A stretch of DNA of 64,000 nucleotides from Halarcobacter sp. (GCF_963676935.1 NZ_OY781470.1:2700680-2764679), one strand, 5' to 3'. Positions 35,836 through 45,501 are shown, counted from the stretch's first letter. The notes: a model not told the origin generated them from the sequence alone. Numbers and translations: made by a program.

Positions 35836-36500
35836 GATACTTTGGTTCTTTTTTTATAACGCTGATTTTATATGCAGCTACTATTACAAGTTTATTTTAT
35901 AGTTTTAATAATCAATCAAACATTACCAATAAAGAAGAAAAAAAGTCTTTAGTTAAAGTATCACTTATTGAAGCAAAAGTAGAACAAAAAAAAGAAATTG
36001 AGCAAAAAAAAGAAAAAGAGAGAATCAAAAGCTTAAAAAAAGAACCTAAGAAAATAGTAAAAAAAATCATTAAATCAGTAAAAAAGCCAAAAAAGAAAAT
36101 AGTAAAAAAAATCATTAAATCAAAAACTTGTATTAAAAATGAGACAAAAGAAGTTAAGAAATCACCTTCAAAAAATGTAGAAAACATAGTATCTGTAGCA
36201 CCTAAAATAAATATATCTAAAATAAAAAATGATTATATAGCAAAAGTGAAAAAAACAATCAATAGTAATAAATTTTATCCAAATAGTGCAAGAAGACGTG
36301 GTATTGAGGGAAGTGTAAAGGTTGAATTCACTATCCAAAATAATGGAAAACTAACAATGGTAAAAATTATACAAGGAAAAAAGATTTTTTTTAAAGCAGC
36401 AAAAGAAGCTATCATAAATAGTTTCCCAATTCAAGGATATAAAGATAATAAAATATTTCCTATAAATCTTACTCTTGTACTAAAGTATAATTTAAAGTAG
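35832..36500 (+). CDS. tonB: TonB
   Basis: The 222-aa protein starts at TTG (35832) overlapping the exbD stop. It has an N-terminal TM (~5-23), a long Lys-rich periplasm-spanning linker (~45-110) and the TonB C-terminal domain (~135-222) with YPNSARRRGIEGSVKVEF. Most TonB linkers are Pro-Glu/Pro-Lys rich; this one is almost pure Lys/Ile/Val and contains a 45-nt internal duplication. It transmits energy to the receptor at 31052. Confidence 0.92.
   Translation: MRYFGSFFITLILYAATITSLFYSFNNQSNITNKEEKKSLVKVSLIEAKVEQKKEIEQKKEKERIKSLKKEPKKIVKKIIKSVKKPKKKIVKKIIKSKTCIKNETKEVKKSPSKNVENIVSVAPKINISKIKNDYIAKVKKTINSNKFYPNSARRRGIEGSVKVEFTIQNNGKLTMVKIIQGKKIFFKAAKEAIINSFPIQGYKDNKIFPINLTLVLKYNLK
36048..36122 (+). 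repeat. Two direct 30-nt repeats inside tonB (45-nt period)
   Basis: The 30 bases 36048-36077 recur without change at 36093-36122, beginning AAGAAAATAGT and ending CATTAAATCA. The 45-nt period is 15 codons, so copy-number change would lengthen or shorten the TonB linker in frame. Confidence 0.9.
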
Positions 36501-36575
36501 TCTAGATTTTATATTTTATTTTAAGATTACTTTCATAGAATTTATTCATATAAATATTATTTTTGAGAGTTTAAT

Positions 36576-38678
36576 ATGAATTATTCAATTTCTGCAAAAA
36601 AGAACGCTTATTTTTTTATTATTATTGTAGCTATATTAAATGGGCTTATAACTTTTCTTATGTACAACTATTTTAAAAATTCTCTAACAGAATCACTTTA
36701 TAAGAAAAATCTAGAAATTGCAAAATTGGAATTTATACAAACAGAAAAAGAGATAAAAAACAAGATTGACCACTTTAAACTTATTCTTGAAAATGTGAAG
36801 ATAAGTCCCCATTTTATTCACTATTTAAATAACAACTCAAATTGGGAAAAAAAAGCTTTACTTTTACATGATTTTGAAACCTTTTCAAAAACAAATAAAA
36901 ATATTTTCCAATTTAGATTTTTAGATAAAAATGGAATTGAGGAATTAAGAGTAGATAAAATCAATAATAAAGTCGTTGTAATAAATAAGCTGCAAAATAA
37001 AGGGAATAGATACTATTTTAAAAAAACAAAACTTTTAAAAAACAATCAATTTTATATTTCAGATTTTGATTTAAATATTGAAAATGGAAAAATTGAAATA
37101 CCTTATAAACCAACAATTAGAGTATCAACTCCTATTTATTTAAATGATACATTCAAAGGTATTCTGATAATAAACTATAATGCTAAAGAGCTAATTGATT
37201 ATATTTTAGAACAACGAATTTTTGATGTTTATTATATGGATAAAAATAAAAACTTTTTACTTCATCCAAATAAAGAAAAATCATGGAGTAGCCAACTAAA
37301 AACAAATTATCAAGTAAAAGATGAAATTAAAAATATTGATAATCTAATAAACAACGAACTTACAGATAAAAATCATATTTATTATATAAATAAATTTTCA
37401 ATTACTGATAATGATTTTTTTATAATCTATTCAATAAAAAAACAATTTTATAAAAATGAATTAATAGAATTAAAAAAGAGTATTATTAGCATGTTTTTTA
37501 TAATATTTTTAATTACACTACCTATTGTAATATTAGGTTCATATCTACAAACTTTTCAAATGAAAATATTAGAGACTTTAATTGATAGTTTACCTTTTCC
37601 TATAGTACTAAAAGATAGCAAAGGTAATTTTATTTTAGTAAATACATCTCTTTCAAAACTTTATGGCTTCTCTAATAAACATAGTTTATTAGGAAAAAAT
37701 TCATACAAATTTAAAGATAAAGATCTTCCATATAGTAATAAAAAAATAGATTCAGAAGTGCTTTCAAAAAAGAATATTAAATTTGAAGATAGTTTAATCC
37801 TCCCTAACAATAAAAAATTGTATTTTGATACAAGATTAATTAAAATTACATTCTTAGGAGTTTTAAATAAAGATTTTATTTTAGGTATTGCTATTGATAT
37901 AACAGAATTAAAAGAGTTAAACAAAGATTTAGAGAATAAAGTACTAGAAGAAGTATCAAATAGATTGTTAATGGAAGAAAAATTGTCAAAAAAGCTTAAA
38001 CAAGCACAAGTTGGGAATTTAATTGACAATATTATTTTACAATGGAAATATCCTCTAAATCTTATTTCATTAAGCGTACAATCACTTGAAATAGATTCTG
38101 AGACAAATAATATTACAGCTGATAAATTATCAAAAAATCTTAATACAATTAAAGAAAACACTTCTTATATATATAATACAGCAGATGATTTTAAAATCTT
38201 TTTGTCTACCGAAAAAGGTGTTGAACTTTTTAATTTAGATCAAATTATAACTACTTTAGAAAGAATTTTAAAAAATCGATTTGTAAAAGGAAGCATTATA
38301 ATAGAAAAGAATATTGATAAAACCATTAATTTAAAGGGACATAAAAGTGAATTTGCACAAGTTATTTTAAATATTCTAAACAATTCTTTAGATGAATTTG
38401 ATATTGCAAATAAAAAATTTAAAGAAAAGAAAATCCTTATAGATATTTCACATGATACAAAATTTTATAATATAAAGATCAAAGATACAGCAGGTGGTAT
38501 TGAACCTAAGTTTATAAATAAAATATTTGAAAATAATTTTACACTAAAAGAAAAAGAATCTTCAGGAATGGGTCTTAGCATCTCCAAAAATATTATAATA
38601 AATGAGTTTAAAGGTAAAATTACTGCTTACAATGAAAACCTAGGTACAACAATTGAGATCAATATTCCCTTTAATTAA
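36576..38678 (+). CDS. Sensor histidine kinase homologue lacking the phospho-acceptor His
   Basis: The 700-aa protein has a TM at ~9-30, a large periplasmic dCache-like sensor (~35-290), a TM at ~305-325, a PAS domain (~330-450; SLPFPIVLKDSKGNF), then a kinase core. In the box that reads GNIAHQWRQPL in the other kinases here, this protein has DNIILQWKYPL: His is replaced by Leu (residue ~488). The ATP domain keeps Asn (LNNSLDEF) and GMGLSIS, but the G1 box is DTAGGI. It may bind ATP and act as a scaffold or phosphatase, or pair with another kinase. A response-regulator gene follows 82 nt downstream. Confidence 0.88.
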   Translation: MNYSISAKKNAYFFIIIVAILNGLITFLMYNYFKNSLTESLYKKNLEIAKLEFIQTEKEIKNKIDHFKLILENVKISPHFIHYLNNNSNWEKKALLLHDFETFSKTNKNIFQFRFLDKNGIEELRVDKINNKVVVINKLQNKGNRYYFKKTKLLKNNQFYISDFDLNIENGKIEIPYKPTIRVSTPIYLNDTFKGILIINYNAKELIDYILEQRIFDVYYMDKNKNFLLHPNKEKSWSSQLKTNYQVKDEIKNIDNLINNELTDKNHIYYINKFSITDNDFFIIYSIKKQFYKNELIELKKSIISMFFIIFLITLPIVILGSYLQTFQMKILETLIDSLPFPIVLKDSKGNFILVNTSLSKLYGFSNKHSLLGKNSYKFKDKDLPYSNKKIDSEVLSKKNIKFEDSLILPNNKKLYFDTRLIKITFLGVLNKDFILGIAIDITELKELNKDLENKVLEEVSNRLLMEEKLSKKLKQAQVGNLIDNIILQWKYPLNLISLSVQSLEIDSETNNITADKLSKNLNTIKENTSYIYNTADDFKIFLSTEKGVELFNLDQIITTLERILKNRFVKGSIIIEKNIDKTINLKGHKSEFAQVILNILNNSLDEFDIANKKFKEKKILIDISHDTKFYNIKIKDTAGGIEPKFINKIFENNFTLKEKESSGMGLSISKNIIINEFKGKITAYNENLGTTIEINIPFN

Positions 38679-38760
38679 TTCTCATAATTATATTGATTAT
38701 TAAATCTATAGTAATATAATAAGTTGTATAATAAAAAAAAGAGGAGACAATACTATTAAA

Positions 38761-39462
38761 ATGGAAAATAATCAAACTAGTCCTAATATACTTGTAGTAG
38801 AAGACCAAACAATTGTGGCTTTAGATATAAAAAAAACTCTAGAAAGTTTAAACTTTAAAGTTACTGCTATAGCTTCAGATTACAATACAGCTTTAAATAG
38901 TGTAAGAATAAATAAACCCGATTTAATTCTTATGGATATCAATTTAGGAAGTGGAAAAGATGGTATTGAAACAATTGAAAAAATACATACAATTGAAAAA
39001 ATTCCCGTTATATATATAACTGCATTTTCAGATGAAATTACCATAGAAAGGGCAATTAAAACAGAACCCATTTGTTATATTATTAAACCTTTTAAAAGAG
39101 AAGAATTGAAATCAAATATTCAACTTGGATTATATAAGATAAAAAAAGAAACAAAAGAGAATGTTAGTCCTAAAGAGATACACATAGGTCTAGATTATTA
39201 CTATAATTTTCAAGAGAACAATTTATATTTTAAAAACTTTCCTATATCTTTAAGCAAAAAAGAAAATCTTCTTCTTCGAATACTAATAGAAGCAGAAAAT
39301 AAAATTGTACCATTTAAAGAGATTGAAGAAAGAATATGGCCAAATACAGAAGTCTCAACAAGTACTTTAAGAACTCTAATTTATAGATTAAGAAGTAAAC
39401 TTGAACATAAAATCATTGAAACTATACAAAAAGTTGGTTGCAGATTAAGTAAAGAATTTTAG
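38761..39462 (+). CDS. Response regulator, receiver plus winged-helix DNA-binding domain
   Basis: The 233-aa protein has a receiver domain (~8-125) with acidic pair ED, phospho-acceptor Asp in LILMDINLG (~60), Thr/Ser switch YITAFS and Lys in IIKPFKRE, then an OmpR-type winged helix (~150-233). The DNA-binding half is intact. GAGGAG lies ~14 nt before this ATG, rather far; an in-frame ATT two codons upstream is better spaced. It follows the His-less kinase, so either phosphate comes from elsewhere or the kinase controls it in a non-standard way. Confidence 0.9.
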   Translation: MENNQTSPNILVVEDQTIVALDIKKTLESLNFKVTAIASDYNTALNSVRINKPDLILMDINLGSGKDGIETIEKIHTIEKIPVIYITAFSDEITIERAIKTEPICYIIKPFKREELKSNIQLGLYKIKKETKENVSPKEIHIGLDYYYNFQENNLYFKNFPISLSKKENLLLRILIEAENKIVPFKEIEERIWPNTEVSTSTLRTLIYRLRSKLEHKIIETIQKVGCRLSKEF

Positions 39463-39568
39463 TATATTTTTAAAATCAAAATAAAACAAATAACATTATA
39501 TATTTTTTATAAGTTCCATTTAATTTCTACTTTTATATCATAATTTGTAAAGATTAAAGGAGCTAATC

Positions 39569-41851
39569 ATGTTTAAAAATTTAAGTATAAAACTGAAATT
39601 AATATTTTCATTCAGCCTAATATTACTATTTGTCGTTGTTCTTGCTATATATAATATAATAGGATTAAATAAATCTTCGGATGGCTTTTCAAACTATCGA
39701 GAACTTGCAAGAGATAGTCTGTTAGCTAGTAGAGTTCAAGGTAATATGTTGATGATGAGAATGCAAGGCTCAACTTATTTAAGAACTCAATCAAAAGCTA
39801 GTATAAAAGAATTTGATCTTTATTATAAGAATACTTCTGAATTGCTAAAAATAGCAATGAAAGAGATAAAAAGTCCTAAAAGGGCTGAAATGCTAAATCA
39901 AATAATAAATCAATTAGATACTTACAATAAAGATTTTTATAATGTAATCTCTTTAATAAATCAACGAAATCAAATTGTAAATGAAAATTTAAATATAAAT
40001 GGTAAAAAAATAGAACAAATGTTAACTTCAATTATGTATGATGCACAAAATCAAAATCAAAATCAAAATATTGAAGCTTTAGAAGTATCTCACTCAATTA
40101 GATTACTACTCTTAGCTCGGTTATATGTCGTTAAATTTTTAAATACCAATTCAACAGAAGATATAAATAGAGCACAAGAAGAGTTTTCTTTATTAAAAGA
40201 TGATATTAGTAAAATATCAACAATAATGACATCTCAAAAAAGAAAAGATGAAATTAAAAAAACAATAAATACAATCTCTATATATCTTGATGGACTAAAT
40301 AACTTAGTTGAAATTATAGAAAAAAGAAATAATATCACAACTAAATCCTTAGCTCCTATTGGAACTAAAATAGCTTCTTTAGCTGAAGATATAAAATTGT
40401 CTATAAAAGAGGAACAAGATGAGATTGGACCAATGGTAGCAAAACTCAATAAAAATCTTATCCAAACTTCAATAATCATTTCAATTATTATAGTGATTGC
40501 TATTGTATTATTCTCAATTTCTATACCTATGAGTATAGCTTCTTCATTAAATAAATTAAATAAAGGAATTCTACAACTACTCAATAGTGGAGATGTTAAA
40601 TCAAGAGTTGAAGTTTCATCAAAAGATGAGATTGGAATGGTGTCTGATAACTTTAATAAATATCTTCAAACTATTGAAGATGGAATACACAAAGACCTGC
40701 TTGTAATTGATGATGTTAAAAGAATTGTAAATGAAGCTAAACATGGTATCCTTTATAAAAAAGTTGAACTTGATTCACAAAATGAATCACTTCATGAATT
40801 AAGAAATATTTTTAATGAAATGCTTAATATTATGGCAGATAAAGTTTGTGGAGATATGAATAAAGTTCAATTAGGCTTAGAAAAGTTTCAAGACTTAGAT
40901 TTTACTCATAGAATCCCAAATCCTACAGGAAAAACTTCTCAAGGATTAAATTCATTAGCTGAAATTATTAATAATATGCTAAAAGAGAATAAAGCAAATG
41001 GTCTTACTCTACAAAATAGTGCAGATATTCTTCTTGAAAATGTTGATATTTTAAGTAATTCAACAAATGAAGCTGCCGCTTCACTTGAAGAGACAGCTGC
41101 AGCTTTAGAGGAGATTACAAGTAATATTGTACAAAATACAGAAAATGTAGTTAAAATGTCTAAATATGCAGAAGAATTAAATTCTTCTGCTGATGATGGG
41201 CAAAAACTGGCTTCAGAAACAACTTTTGCAATGGACGAAATAAATAAACAAGTAAATGCAATCAATGAAGCTATTACAATAATTGATCAAATAGCATTCC
41301 AAACAAATATTCTTTCTCTAAATGCAGCAGTAGAAGCTGCAACAGCTGGTGAAGCTGGTAAAGGTTTTGCTGTAGTTGCCCAAGAAGTAAGAAACCTTGC
41401 ATCAAGAAGTGCTGAAGCTGCAAATGAAATAAAATCATTGGTTGAAAATGCAACCACAAAAGCAAATGATGGTAAAACAATTGCAGATAAAATGATTCAT
41501 GGATATCATGATTTAAATGAAAATATCTCTAAAACAATTGAAATTATTAAAGATATAGAGATGTCTTCAAAAGAACAACAATCAGGAATTGAACAAATAA
41601 ACGATGCAGTAACTGAATTAGACCAACAAACTCAAGAAAATGCAAGTGTTGCTACACATACAAAAGAAGTTGCCGTTCAAACACAATACATAGCAACAAA
41701 AATTGTAAGTAATGCTGATGAGAAAAAGTTTCTGGGAAAAGAAACTGTTACAGCAAAAGATTTAAACATCAGTGATCTAAATACACAAGATAAAAGTAAA
41801 GAAAAACAAAATAATACAAAAAAAGATGATGAACAATGGGAAAGCTTTTAA
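39569..41851 (+). CDS. Methyl-accepting chemotaxis protein with C-terminal CheR-tether motif
   Basis: The 760-aa protein has TM1 ~8-28, a helical periplasmic ligand domain (~30-295), TM2 ~298-320, HAMP (~322-375), a second HAMP-like stretch, then the signalling coiled coil with hairpin [17 protein letters not shown] (~590). The last residues, DEQWESF, match the xWxxF pentapeptide that tethers CheR/CheB in E. coli Tsr/Tar (NWETF). The sensor contains an in-frame Gln-Asn run from (CAAAAT)4 near 40046. A hairpin spans its stop codon. It would sense an unknown ligand for taxis. Confidence 0.93.
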   Translation: MFKNLSIKLKLIFSFSLILLFVVVLAIYNIIGLNKSSDGFSNYRELARDSLLASRVQGNMLMMRMQGSTYLRTQSKASIKEFDLYYKNTSELLKIAMKEIKSPKRAEMLNQIINQLDTYNKDFYNVISLINQRNQIVNENLNINGKKIEQMLTSIMYDAQNQNQNQNIEALEVSHSIRLLLLARLYVVKFLNTNSTEDINRAQEEFSLLKDDISKISTIMTSQKRKDEIKKTINTISIYLDGLNNLVEIIEKRNNITTKSLAPIGTKIASLAEDIKLSIKEEQDEIGPMVAKLNKNLIQTSIIISIIIVIAIVLFSISIPMSIASSLNKLNKGILQLLNSGDVKSRVEVSSKDEIGMVSDNFNKYLQTIEDGIHKDLLVIDDVKRIVNEAKHGILYKKVELDSQNESLHELRNIFNEMLNIMADKVCGDMNKVQLGLEKFQDLDFTHRIPNPTGKTSQGLNSLAEIINNMLKENKANGLTLQNSADILLENVDILSNSTNEAAASLEETAAALEEITSNIVQNTENVVKMSKYAEELNSSADDGQKLASETTFAMDEINKQVNAINEAITIIDQIAFQTNILSLNAAVEAATAGEAGKGFAVVAQEVRNLASRSAEAANEIKSLVENATTKANDGKTIADKMIHGYHDLNENISKTIEIIKDIEMSSKEQQSGIEQINDAVTELDQQTQENASVATHTKEVAVQTQYIATKIVSNADEKKFLGKETVTAKDLNISDLNTQDKSKEKQNNTKKDDEQWESF

Positions 41852-41858
41852 GCTTTCC
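41839..41858 (+). terminator. Hairpin spanning the chemoreceptor stop codon
   Basis: GGAAAGCTT (41839-41847) and AAGCTTTCC (41850-41858) form a perfect 9-bp stem over the final codons and stop. A weakly T/A-rich stretch follows without a clear T-run. Confidence 0.45.
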
Positions 41859-41975
41859 TAAAATAATTATTTAAATAATATCTTTCAAACACCATAAATT
41901 AATAACTTCTAATATTTTTTTAATTGCTAAATCTAAAACAATAATTTGTTATAATAATAAAAAATAAGGTTAAAA

Positions 41976-43106
41976 ATGTCACAAAATGAATCGTTAGATT
42001 ATTTTGAAGTATTTCCATGGAACAAAAACTTTGAAATAGGTCATAAAGAGGTTGATAAACAACATAAAATATTAGTAAAATTACTTAATAATTTAGCCAA
42101 TACGCTTATAAATGAAAAAGAGATAGAAATAGAAGATGCTTTCAATGAATTAGCAAAATATGCTGATTACCATTTTGATGCGGAAGAAAAAATCTGGGAA
42201 GAATTTCTAGAAGATAGTTCCTTATTAAAAGCTCATAAAAAAAGTCATACAAAATTTTTACCTACAGTTATTGAATTAAGAGAAAAAAATAAAGATAAAT
42301 CTCTTATTGATATTATTGAAGAGGTTATCAAATTTTTAATTAGATGGCTATCTTTTCATATTATTGATGAAGATAAAAGATTAGCAATAGTTATTAAAGA
42401 GATACAAAAAGGTAAATCTAAAGAGGAAGCAAAAAGAGTTTCAGATCGACTTATGAATGGTTCAATTAGAACTCTTATTGAAGCAATCCTTTCTATGTAC
42501 GATGGTGTTTCAGCAAGAACTCTTAGCTTAATGAGAGAAAGAAATGCAAGAATTAAAGCAGAAAAAGCTTTAAAAGATGTAAATAAACAGTTACAAGAGC
42601 TTTCAATTACGGATCAACTAACTTCTTTATATAATAGAAGACATTTTGAGAATATCTTTGATTTAGAGATGAAAAGAGCAAGAAGAGAGAAAAAATACTT
42701 TTCAGTTATACTTTTTGATATAGACTATTTTAAACTTCTAAATGATATGTATGGTCATGCATATGGTGATGAAGCCTTAAAGAAAATTGGAAAATGTTTA
42801 AAAGAAACCTGTAAAAGACCATCGGATTTCGCATTTAGAGTAGGTGGAGAAGAGTTTGCAATAGTTTTTAATTGTTATAAAAGTGACGCTTGTTACAATT
42901 TAGCCTTAAAATTACAAGAAAATATAAATAATCTTAAAATAGAAAGTAAAGGAAGTAAAATTTCTGATTATATGACAGTTTCTATTGGCTTAGTATCAAT
43001 TATTCCAACAGATGAAGATGATTTAGAATCAGTAATGAAAACTGTTGATAAAAGATTATATATCGCAAAAGAAAGTGGAAGAAATCAAATAATTCATTAT
43101 AATTAA
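41976..43106 (+). CDS. Bacteriohemerythrin-GGDEF diguanylate cyclase
   Basis: The 376-aa cytoplasmic protein has residues ~10-145 as hemerythrin: HKEVDKQHK, YHFDAEEK, KAHKKSHTKF and FHIIDED supply the di-iron His/Glu/Asp ligands. A coiled linker (~170-205) leads to a GGDEF domain (~210-376) with DIDYFKLLNDMYGH and active RVGGEEF. The inhibitory I-site RPSD sits five residues before GGEEF. It should make c-di-GMP in response to O2 or redox state, with product inhibition. It ends 4 nt into the convergent kinase gene. Confidence 0.95.
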   Translation: MSQNESLDYFEVFPWNKNFEIGHKEVDKQHKILVKLLNNLANTLINEKEIEIEDAFNELAKYADYHFDAEEKIWEEFLEDSSLLKAHKKSHTKFLPTVIELREKNKDKSLIDIIEEVIKFLIRWLSFHIIDEDKRLAIVIKEIQKGKSKEEAKRVSDRLMNGSIRTLIEAILSMYDGVSARTLSLMRERNARIKAEKALKDVNKQLQELSITDQLTSLYNRRHFENIFDLEMKRARREKKYFSVILFDIDYFKLLNDMYGHAYGDEALKKIGKCLKETCKRPSDFAFRVGGEEFAIVFNCYKSDACYNLALKLQENINNLKIESKGSKISDYMTVSIGLVSIIPTDEDDLESVMKTVDKRLYIAKESGRNQIIHYN

Positions 43107-44629
43107 TCAATCAAAGGAAGTTCTATATAAAATTTTGCACCATTTTGTGTATTTTTTGTATATAACTTTCCACTTAAACTTTCAACTACAATCTTATAAC
43201 TCATATATAATCCTAAACCTGTACCTATAGATTTGTGTTTTGTAGTAAAATATGGTTCAAACACTTTATCAATAATCTCTAAAGGAATACCTCCTCCATT
43301 ATCTTCAAAAGATAAAATTGCCTTATTTTTTTTAGTTTTTAGATTTATTTTTATCCAAGGTTTTTTTATATTATTTTCTATCAAAATATCTTTTGCATTA
43401 CTTACAATATTTATAATCACTTGAGATATTTCTCCTGAAATTAACCTTACTTTTAAAGGAACTGAATAATCAATGTTATTTATAAGTTCAATATGGTTTC
43501 CAACTAAAGCTGCATCTAAAATTTCCAATGACTTATCAACTCTTTCTTGAAGTATCACTTCTTTATAAACTTTCTCTTCTTTTATAAAATCCCTAAAAGT
43601 ATTTATAGTGTTTGATAAATACTGCACTTGCATATTTATACTGTTATATGAATTTTCTAATGATTCATCTGATAATGTACCTAAAGCTTTTTGAATTTGG
43701 ACTCCAGTTGTAGCAGCAGAAATAACACTTAAAGGCTGCCTCCATTGATGAGCAATATTACCTATCATTTGTCCCATAGCTACATGTTGGGATTGTATAT
43801 TTATAATTCTTTCTTGATGTTTGTTCTCTTCACTAAGTTTCTCTTCATCACTAATATCTTTTATATAATAAACAATTCTATCTTTTTCAGAGTCTTTCTC
43901 TTTGAAAAAAGACAAAGAAAGCATGCAGGTTAATATTTCAGATGATTTATTTATTAATTTTACTTTTTTCTCAAAAGGGTTGTTTTCAAGATCTTTTAAA
44001 TCAAAGCTTTTAATCTTTTCCTGTAATTCCTCAGGTAAAATTATATTAATATTTTTACCTCTTACTTCTTCAACTTTATATCCAAAAAGTTTTTCTGAAC
44101 TTTTATTCCAAGTTATAATATTCCCACATTTATCACTAGTAATAATAGAATCATGTATTTGCTCAATAATTTGAGCCTGCTTTGCTAACTCAAGTTGAGT
44201 CAATTTTAATTGTGTTATATCTCTACCTGAACCAACAGTACCAATAATATTCCCCTCATTATCATAAAAAGGTGCCTTATTTACCTCTAAATAAAGTAAC
44301 TTACCTTTTACATTACCCCACTCTTCAAACTTCATTGGTTTGTTTGTATCTATTACCACTTGGTCACTATTAAAACATAATTCTCCAAAAGTATGCCATT
44401 TAGGATTTTCTTTATGTGCTTCTCTTTCTCTCATTGCAAAAAAAACATCATTTTTCCCTATTGGTTCATTAATATCCTTTGCCATTAATAAACCTTCACA
44501 AATAGCTTTATTTGCATATATATAATAACCATTTAAGTCTTTAATCCAAAGCATATCTGGTAAATGTTCAGTTAATAAATGAAGAAGATTTTTATCAAGT
44601 TTTGATAATTCTTGTAGATTGTATGGCAT
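43103..44629 (-). CDS. PAS-domain sensor histidine kinase (cytoplasmic)
   Basis: The 508-aa protein has no TM. PAS1 is at ~15-130 (DMLWIKDLNGYYIYAN, with the GTVGSGRDIT exit), PAS2 at ~145-265 (DSIITSDKCGNIITWN), then MGQMIGNIAHQWRQPL with His ~293, and a HATPase domain (NIVSNAKDIL, EDNGGGIP, GTGLGLYMS). All kinase motifs are intact. It is an orphan: no receiver gene is adjacent, and it is convergent with the GGDEF gene. Confidence 0.93.
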   Translation of the reverse strand: MPYNLQELSKLDKNLLHLLTEHLPDMLWIKDLNGYYIYANKAICEGLLMAKDINEPIGKNDVFFAMREREAHKENPKWHTFGELCFNSDQVVIDTNKPMKFEEWGNVKGKLLYLEVNKAPFYDNEGNIIGTVGSGRDITQLKLTQLELAKQAQIIEQIHDSIITSDKCGNIITWNKSSEKLFGYKVEEVRGKNINIILPEELQEKIKSFDLKDLENNPFEKKVKLINKSSEILTCMLSLSFFKEKDSEKDRIVYYIKDISDEEKLSEENKHQERIINIQSQHVAMGQMIGNIAHQWRQPLSVISAATTGVQIQKALGTLSDESLENSYNSINMQVQYLSNTINTFRDFIKEEKVYKEVILQERVDKSLEILDAALVGNHIELINNIDYSVPLKVRLISGEISQVIINIVSNAKDILIENNIKKPWIKINLKTKKNKAILSFEDNGGGIPLEIIDKVFEPYFTTKHKSIGTGLGLYMSYKIVVESLSGKLYTKNTQNGAKFYIELPLID

Positions 44630-44897
44630 AGAGATTTCCTGAAAACCTTGAAGATAATTTTATATTTTACTAAAATATAACTTATAATATTGTTTACATA
44701 AAGCTCTATCTGACTTCCAACACTTATTCTAATAAAAGGATATTTCATATAGATGATGAGTAGAAATATCTTTTTAATAGTTGTAGATGTTCTAAACTAT
44801 AGTTGTAAATATAAATCTGAGATTGAAAACTATATGAAGATAGAAAAGTTTTTGTTTATAAGAATTCTAATAATCTTTAATAATAAAATATTTAAAT
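44630..44897. other. AT-rich intergenic stretch, no gene assigned
   Basis: Apart from a possible 54-codon plus-strand frame from 44754 with a poorly placed AAAAGGA, nothing recognisable is seen. The upstream side presumably holds the promoter for the PAS kinase gene. Confidence 0.5.
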
Positions 44898-44987
44898 CTA
44901 TTTTGAATTATAAATAAAAAATCCTACTAATGAAACAATGAGAACTACACCAATAAATCCAAATAAAACAATATCAACTATTGACAT
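44898..44987 (-). CDS. 29-aa single-TM microprotein
   Basis: On the minus strand an ATG at 44987 opens a 29-residue frame that is one hydrophobic helix (~5-25; starts MSIVDIVLFGFIG, ends FFIYNSK). AAAGGG lies five bases upstream, a near-ideal ribosome site. Basic C-terminus, very short length and single helix are typical of small subunits or regulators of membrane complexes. No family is recognised. The leader holds a 12-bp inverted repeat (45011-45066). Confidence 0.6.
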   Translation of the reverse strand: MSIVDIVLFGFIGVVLIVSLVGFFIYNSK

Positions 44988-45010
44988 AAATACCCTTTGA
45001 AAATTAAAAG

Positions 45011-45066
45011 CTAAGTACAAAACTTGCAAATTTAGTTTTAGTCATATTTTGCTATTTTGTACTTAG
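45011..45066 (-). repeat. Perfect 12-bp inverted repeat in the microprotein leader
   Basis: CTAAGTACAAAA (45011-45022) and TTTTGTACTTAG (45055-45066) are exact reverse complements. Just inside, GCAAA and TTTGC can also pair, making a long bulged hairpin that ends 24 nt before the microprotein ATG. It could be a structured leader or a regulator-binding palindrome. Confidence 0.7.
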
Positions 45067-45252
45067 AAACACTTTATTAAGAGTTAGAATTATAATTATA
45101 AAATGTCAATTTCACAAGGCTTATTATCTTTACTATTTCTTGACATATTGAAAATATAAAATTTAAATCGTATTTAAATAAGTCTATTAAAAAACTTTTA
45201 ATTTAAAAATAAATTATATGAAAAAATAAAATTATGATTGTGATTGAAAACG

Positions 45253-45328
45253 TGGAGGAGGTAGCCGGACTCGAACCGACGCATACAGGATTTGCAATCC
45301 CGGGCATTACCAACTTTGCTATACCTCC
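45253..45328 (-). tRNA. tRNA-Cys (GCA)
   Basis: The cloverleaf is complete: acceptor GGAGGTA/TACCTCC, anticodon loop TTGCAAA, T-arm GTCGG-TTCGAGT-CCGGC, discriminator T (U73, the tRNA-Cys identity base) and an encoded CCA. Third of three tandem tRNA genes on this strand. Confidence 0.95.
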
Positions 45329-45374
45329 AAAGAATCATTTTTGACAATAGAAAGAAAAATGATTTATTGAAAAA

Positions 45375-45463
45375 TGGCAGAGAGCAAGGGATTCGAACCC
45401 TCGGAGGCGTGAACCTCGCCGGTTTTCAAAACCGGTGCTTTCGACCAACTCAGCCAACTCTCT
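45375..45463 (-). tRNA. tRNA-Ser (UGA)
   Basis: The 89-nt gene has the long variable arm of class II tRNAs. The anticodon stem CCGGT..ACCGG encloses TTTTGAAAA with anticodon TGA; acceptor AGAGAGT/GCTCTCT; T-loop TTCGAAT; encoded CCA. Confidence 0.95.
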
Positions 45464-45501
45464 ACGCAAAAAAAAAGATGCTCTCGCATCAAATGATATA
45501 G

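Noticed and set aside
37661-38161. 166-codon frame antisense to the His-less kinase gene
   Set aside because: It is a Ser/Phe-rich shadow of Lys/Asn-rich coding DNA, with no ribosome site.
40046-40069. (CAAAAT)4 repeat in the chemoreceptor gene as a phase-variable tract
   Set aside because: The unit is 6 nt, so copy changes stay in frame and would not switch the gene off.
44754-44918. 54-codon plus-strand frame starting at ATG 44754
   Set aside because: The nearest AAAAGGA is too far upstream, composition looks random, and its end runs antisense to the better-supported microprotein.
45011-45066. Inverted repeat read as an invertible promoter element
   Set aside because: Only 32 nt lie between the arms and no recombinase gene is near; a leader hairpin explains it better.
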